Source: Ilumatobacteraceae bacterium (GTDB lineage: Bacteria > Actinomycetota > Acidimicrobiia > Acidimicrobiales > Ilumatobacteraceae). From it: DNA of 54,959 bases. The position numbers and the translations under genes are program-made. Each line of letters opens with the position of its first letter. Position 1 is the stretch's first letter. Below the pieces are notes generated by a model. The model was not told where the DNA came from. It worked only from the letters and a program-made list of their open reading frames with translations, and searched no databases. The stretch covers positions 1 to 54,959 of the forward strand of contig JAFMNE010000011.1 of the NCBI GenBank assembly GCA_017859395.1, read 5' to 3'. Positions 51,837 to 54,959 of the stretch are shown here, one piece after another.

Positions 51837-52991
51837 ATGACCACCCCCCAACCACACCGACCACTCGAGGGCCTTGTTGTGGCCGACCTGTCCCGTGTGC
51901 TTGCCGGCCCCTACTGCTCGATGCTGCTGGCCGACCTCGGTGCCGATGTGATCAAAGTGGAAAGCCCCGCCGGCGACGACACCCGCACGTGGACGCCTCC
52001 CGCCACCGACGACGGCACCTCCACCTACTACTTGTCGATCAATCGCAATAAGCGCTCAATCGTGCTTGACTTCAAGGACCCCGACGACCTCGAGGTGGCC
52101 CGTACCCTGCTGCGCCGTGCCGATATCGCTCTCGAGAACTTCAAGCCGGGCGGTATCGACAAATTTGGCCTCGGCTACGACGCGGTGCGCGACGACAACC
52201 CCGGGCTGATCTACCTGTCGATCAGCGGGTTCGGCACGGGCGCCGGTGCGTCACTGCCGGGTTATGACCTCGTGGCCCAAGCCGTGTCCGGACTGATGAG
52301 CCTGACCGGCGAACCAGATGGTCCCGCTCTACGGGCTGGCATCTCGGTATTCGACGTGATGACCGGCCTGCACGGCCTCATCGGCATCCTCGCTGCCCTC
52401 GAACAACGCCACCGCACCGGCGAAGGGCAACACATCGAGGTGAATCTGCTGGCCTCGGCCATGTCGGGCCTGGTGAACCAGACCGCGGCCTTCACCGCCG
52501 GTGGCGTCGTGCCCCAGCGCATGGGGAACGCCCACCCGAGCGTGTACCCGTACCAGACAATGCCCACCGCCGACCGCGACGTGATCATCACCGCGGCAAA
52601 CGATCGCCAGTTCCGCGCCCTCTGCGGGGTGCTCGGCCTCGACGGCATCGCCGACGATCCACGGTTCGCGCTGAATGCCGACCGCACCGCCAACCGCGAT
52701 GAACTCCATCCGATTCTCGTCGATGCCCTGTCGCGCTGGAGCGCCGACGACCTGTTCACCGAATTGAACGCCGCCGGTGTGCCATGTGGCCCCATCAACT
52801 CGATCGCCGAGGGTGTCGACCTCGCCGAACGTCTGGACCTGGCCCCACGGGTGCGGGTGGGTGACAACGATCGTGGCGTGGACCTGGTACGCAACCCGAT
52901 CGGGTTCTCCAACTCGGAGATCCGCTACGACCTACCGCCCCCACGACTTGGCGAACATTCCGACGAGATCCGCGCCTGGCTGGCCAACTGA
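51837..52991 (+). CDS. Family III (CaiB/BaiF) CoA-transferase
   Basis: A 384-residue family III CoA-transferase. It has LSRVLAGPYCSMLLADLGADVIKVE, INRNKRSIVLDFKDP, FKPGGIDKFGLGYDAV, the catalytic Asp173 (ISVFDVMTG) and EVNLLASAMSGL. The enzyme moves CoA between carboxylates through an aspartyl anhydride. GAGGAGA precedes the ATG. The next gene, 21 bases on, encodes a citryl-CoA-lyase-like protein, so the likely job is to activate an organic acid that is then cleaved. The acid is unknown. Confidence 0.92.
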   Translation: MTTPQPHRPLEGLVVADLSRVLAGPYCSMLLADLGADVIKVESPAGDDTRTWTPPATDDGTSTYYLSINRNKRSIVLDFKDPDDLEVARTLLRRADIALENFKPGGIDKFGLGYDAVRDDNPGLIYLSISGFGTGAGASLPGYDLVAQAVSGLMSLTGEPDGPALRAGISVFDVMTGLHGLIGILAALEQRHRTGEGQHIEVNLLASAMSGLVNQTAAFTAGGVVPQRMGNAHPSVYPYQTMPTADRDVIITAANDRQFRALCGVLGLDGIADDPRFALNADRTANRDELHPILVDALSRWSADDLFTELNAAGVPCGPINSIAEGVDLAERLDLAPRVRVGDNDRGVDLVRNPIGFSNSEIRYDLPPPRLGEHSDEIRAWLAN

Positions 52992-53012
52992 CCTATCCCC
53001 CAAGGAGATCTG

Positions 53013-53801
53013 ATGAACACCACCCCCACCTTCCGCACCGGCCTCGGCACCTCCGATGCCGACTCCATCACCCTGCTCGGGCGCAGCCTGGCCGACGAGA
53101 TGCTGGGCGAAGTCACCTTCGGTGAACTGGCCTTCTGGCTGGTGGCCAAGCGCCCCCCGACCAACGACGAACGCGTGATGTTCGAAGCAGTGCTGGTGGC
53201 CTTGGCCGATCACGGCTTCACCCCGACCGCCATCGCGGCCCGCCTCACCTACCTGAGCGCACCCGATTCGATCCAGGGCGCAGTGGCCGCGGGCATCCTC
53301 GGCGGCGGGTCACGTTTCCTCGGCGTCACCGAAGATTCCGCCGGTTTCCTCGCCACCACCATCGCCGGAATCGACACCCTGCCAACCGATGATGCCGGCT
53401 GGGACGATGTGGCTCGCGCGGTCGTGGCCGACACCCGCGCCGCAGGCCGTTTCGTGCCCGGCCTCGGGCACCCGGTGCACAAAGTGACCGACCCGCGCAC
53501 ACCCAAATTCATGCAACTCGCCCGCGACCACAACAGCTTCGGGCCACACCTGTCGCTGTTCGCGGCCATCGGCCGTGTGCATCCCGAATCGCTCGGACGC
53601 ACCCTGCCGCTCAACGGCGCCGGCGTCTGCGGTGCGGTGCTGGCCGACCTGGGTTTCTCACCGGCGATCGTGCGCGGGTTTGCGCTGCTTGCCCGGTGCG
53701 CTGGCGTGCTCGGACACATCGCCGAAGAACAGCTCGACCCAATCGCAAACGACATCTACCTCAGCGTCGACCGCAACATCGACTACGCGCCGCCGGCGTG
53801 A
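53013..53801 (+). CDS. Citryl-CoA-lyase-like protein (short citrate-synthase fold)
   Basis: A 262-residue protein of the citrate-synthase superfamily, well below the usual length of about 370-430. It keeps the core: ADHGFTPTAIAARLTYLSAP (His67 region), GLGHPVHK with His153 and Lys, and the C-terminal LARCAGVLGHIAEEQ. Short members include citryl-CoA lyase, which splits citryl-CoA into acetyl-CoA and oxaloacetate. A strong AAGGAGA site precedes the ATG. It is in one operon with the CoA-transferase, giving a ligase-free activate-and-cleave pair. Confidence 0.85.
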   Translation: MNTTPTFRTGLGTSDADSITLLGRSLADEMLGEVTFGELAFWLVAKRPPTNDERVMFEAVLVALADHGFTPTAIAARLTYLSAPDSIQGAVAAGILGGGSRFLGVTEDSAGFLATTIAGIDTLPTDDAGWDDVARAVVADTRAAGRFVPGLGHPVHKVTDPRTPKFMQLARDHNSFGPHLSLFAAIGRVHPESLGRTLPLNGAGVCGAVLADLGFSPAIVRGFALLARCAGVLGHIAEEQLDPIANDIYLSVDRNIDYAPPA

Positions 53802-53849
53802 TGTGACCCCCGCCACCAGAATCCACCCCCGAGTGACCGCATGTCGGTA

Positions 53850-53872
53850 CTGTGTCCGCTGGCCGGACACAG
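53850..53872. promoter_or_regulatory. Perfect hairpin or operator before the membrane-protein gene
   Basis: CTGTGTCCG, loop CTGGC, then CGGACACAG: 9 base pairs without mismatch. It lies 48 bases after the lyase stop and 29 before the next ATG. It could be a terminator without a T-run, an operator or a leader hairpin. Confidence 0.5.
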
Positions 53873-53901
53873 GAGTTCGGTCAAGGAGGTCCCTACCAAA
53901 T

Positions 53902-54501
53902 ATGTCATCAACTCCAGGACAGACAAGTAACCGATGGCGCGCCTGGTGCAATGAGCACCCAGTCGGCTCCATCGCCCTCGTCGGTGTGATCGCCACCCAA
54001 CTCGGCACCTACTTCGGGTACGTGTTCCCGGCGGTCGGCCTTCCGACCCTGCCATGGCCGCTCTACAACGGCCTGCTCGGGCTCGGACTCTCCGAAGGTG
54101 CCTACTTCGGTGACGACGGCAGCATCGTTGGACAGGCCGGCGTATTCGGCCAGTACGAGATGTTCCTCAACAACCCGACCGGCGTGTTCTTCGTCGGCCA
54201 AGCCCTGCACTTCGTGAACGGCATCGTGTTCGCGATCCTGTTCGGCTTGATCGCACGGCACTCACTGCCCGGCAACTCCAAGACCAACGGTGGCAACATT
54301 CAAAAAGGCTTGCTGTACGGCGTGATCATGACGATCATCTCCGCCGGCATCCTCGTGCCCTACGCCTACGTGCAGGGCAACGGTTACGGGTTCTTCCTCT
54401 TCGACGGACCCGACGGATGGAAGCTGCCCGCCGGCATCTTGGTGTGGCACCTCATCTACGGCTACTTCCTGGGCGCGCTCTACCAGCCCGACGACGACTG
54501 A
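53902..54501 (+). CDS. Integral membrane protein of unknown function, 199 aa
   Basis: I do not recognise a family. Four membrane segments are visible at about residues 22-46, 93-117, 135-157 and 175-194, rich in Gly and aromatic residues (VWHLIYGYFLGALYQ at the end, FVGQALHFVNGIVFAILFGLIARH in the middle). His103 and His183 lie within segments. A very strong AAGGAGG ribosome binding site (53883-53889) suggests high translation. The frame is open far upstream, but that part overlaps the lyase gene in another frame and was rejected. The hairpin at 53850 may separate it from the catabolic operon. Confidence 0.75.
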   Translation: MSSTPGQTSNRWRAWCNEHPVGSIALVGVIATQLGTYFGYVFPAVGLPTLPWPLYNGLLGLGLSEGAYFGDDGSIVGQAGVFGQYEMFLNNPTGVFFVGQALHFVNGIVFAILFGLIARHSLPGNSKTNGGNIQKGLLYGVIMTIISAGILVPYAYVQGNGYGFFLFDGPDGWKLPAGILVWHLIYGYFLGALYQPDDD

Positions 54502-54551
54502 CATCAGGATCTGGCATCAGCGGCGCACGCCGGCGATGCCATCGCACGCCG

Positions 54552-54583
54552 CGAGGCCCGGACGCATATGCGTCCGGGCCTCG
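54552..54583. terminator. Perfect 32-base palindrome between convergent genes
   Basis: CGAGGCCCGGACGCAT is followed directly by its reverse complement, giving a 16-base-pair cruciform or hairpin. It separates the membrane-protein gene from the convergent EamA gene and could stop transcription from both sides. No T-run. Confidence 0.7.
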
Positions 54584-54606
54584 TCGCGTCATGGGCGCCA
54601 TTTCGG

Positions 54607-54959
54607 TTACTCGGTGCGCGGCGGAATACGAATCACCATTGCCACACACAACAACACGACCACGCCACCGATGACCTGCACCACCGTGACCGGCTCACCA
54701 TGGATCGGCCACGACAGGCCCACCGCCACCACGTGCATGCCCAGCATGTACAACGACGACCGAGCCGCTTCCACATAGGCATGCACCCAACTCATCATCA
54801 CGTGCCCGAGCGCTCCCGTGAACAGCGCGATCATCACGATCCACAACCAGTCGAGGCCTCCGAAACGCGACCAGTCGTCACCGTTCGTGAACAACATCAC
54901 CGGTGGCACCGCGGACACCACCGCCCAGATGTTCACACCGGTCATCCACCCGATCGGGT
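54607..54959 (-). CDS. EamA-family (drug/metabolite) transporter, cut by the right edge
   Basis: The C-terminal 117 residues of a DMT-type permease. Four hydrophobic segments are visible, including ANVSAV-type NIWAVVSAVPPVMLF, WLWIVMIALFTGALGHVMMSW, SLYMLGMHVVAVGLSWPIHGE and VIGGVVVLLCVAMVIRIPP. The order GxxxH, then a proline-containing PIHGEPVTVVQVIGG, is typical of the second EamA repeat. The frame is open to the window edge, so the ATG at 54945 is internal. The substrate is unknown. Confidence 0.82.
   Translation of the reverse strand, partial: PIGWMTGVNIWAVVSAVPPVMLFTNGDDWSRFGGLDWLWIVMIALFTGALGHVMMSWVHAYVEAARSSLYMLGMHVVAVGLSWPIHGEPVTVVQVIGGVVVLLCVAMVIRIPPRTE

Overview
The window is a GC-rich chromosomal segment of a free-living actinobacterium. 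The signs are mycothiol synthesis (mshA), HemQ/ChdC of the coproporphyrin haem route, a DUF3263 gene next to a LytR_C gene, an RsiG-like coiled-coil protein, paired ArsA-like ATPases and a rex-hemACD gene order. Secreted proteins with repeated 'DTR' modules suggest class Acidimicrobiia (Ilumatobacter-like), but that placement is inference. No phage, IS element or CRISPR array is visible. Most of the window is core chromosome, densely packed, with many 4-base ATGA/GTGA overlaps and overlapping convergent gene ends.

Layout. 0-7 kb: glnD (cut by the left edge), a substrate-binding lipoprotein, hemQ, an ATP-grasp ligase, a groEL with a CIRCE operator, and a CysO-like sulfur carrier. 7-10.3 kb: glycerate kinase, uridine kinase between two LytR_C proteins, and tRNA-Thr. 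10.4-12.2 kb: a two-gene carboxymuconolactone-decarboxylase-like operon whose second gene appears to encode a selenoprotein, then a PhyH-type dioxygenase. 12.2-19.2 kb: a Tat-exported sortase fusion, rlmB-ispF-ispD, a Crp-family regulator, a dienelactone hydrolase and an ABC-2 exporter. 19.2-25.2 kb: rex-hemA-hemC-hemD-hemB-hemL. 25.3-34 kb: SAM hydrolase, racemase, proC, a YbjN-like gene, mshA, rsiG-like, moaD-like, a phosphatase, a cyclophilin, dut and nfeD. 34-36.6 kb: two ArsA-like ATPases and a receiver protein. 36.6-41.4 kb: tRNA-Pro, SDR, exonuclease, pirin, SRP RNA, two tRNA-Ser, TetR and tadA. 41.4-49.5 kb: peptidase, ABC exporter, msrA, GNAT, aminotransferase and a large secreted repeat protein. 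49.5-55 kb: an IclR-controlled catabolic group (hydrolase, VOC protein, CoA-transferase, citryl-CoA-lyase-like), a membrane protein and a cut EamA transporter.

Functional links. HemA, L, B, C, D and HemQ cover the start and end of haem synthesis, and Rex ties the first part to the NADH/NAD+ ratio. IspD and IspF belong to the non-mevalonate isoprenoid pathway. MshA and MsrA serve redox protection, as may the candidate selenoprotein.

The most notable points are: (1) a CxxU selenoprotein candidate with an in-frame UGA followed by a SECIS-like hairpin; (2) a -10 hexamer (TANNNT) 6-8 bases before the start codon of more than half of the genes, implying widespread leaderless mRNAs; (3) an RsiG-like protein with two near-complete c-di-GMP-binding signatures; (4) an ArsA-like pair in which each partner lacks a different P-loop lysine; (5) a sortase fused to three DTR modules. 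No stretch longer than about 300 bases is free of genes.
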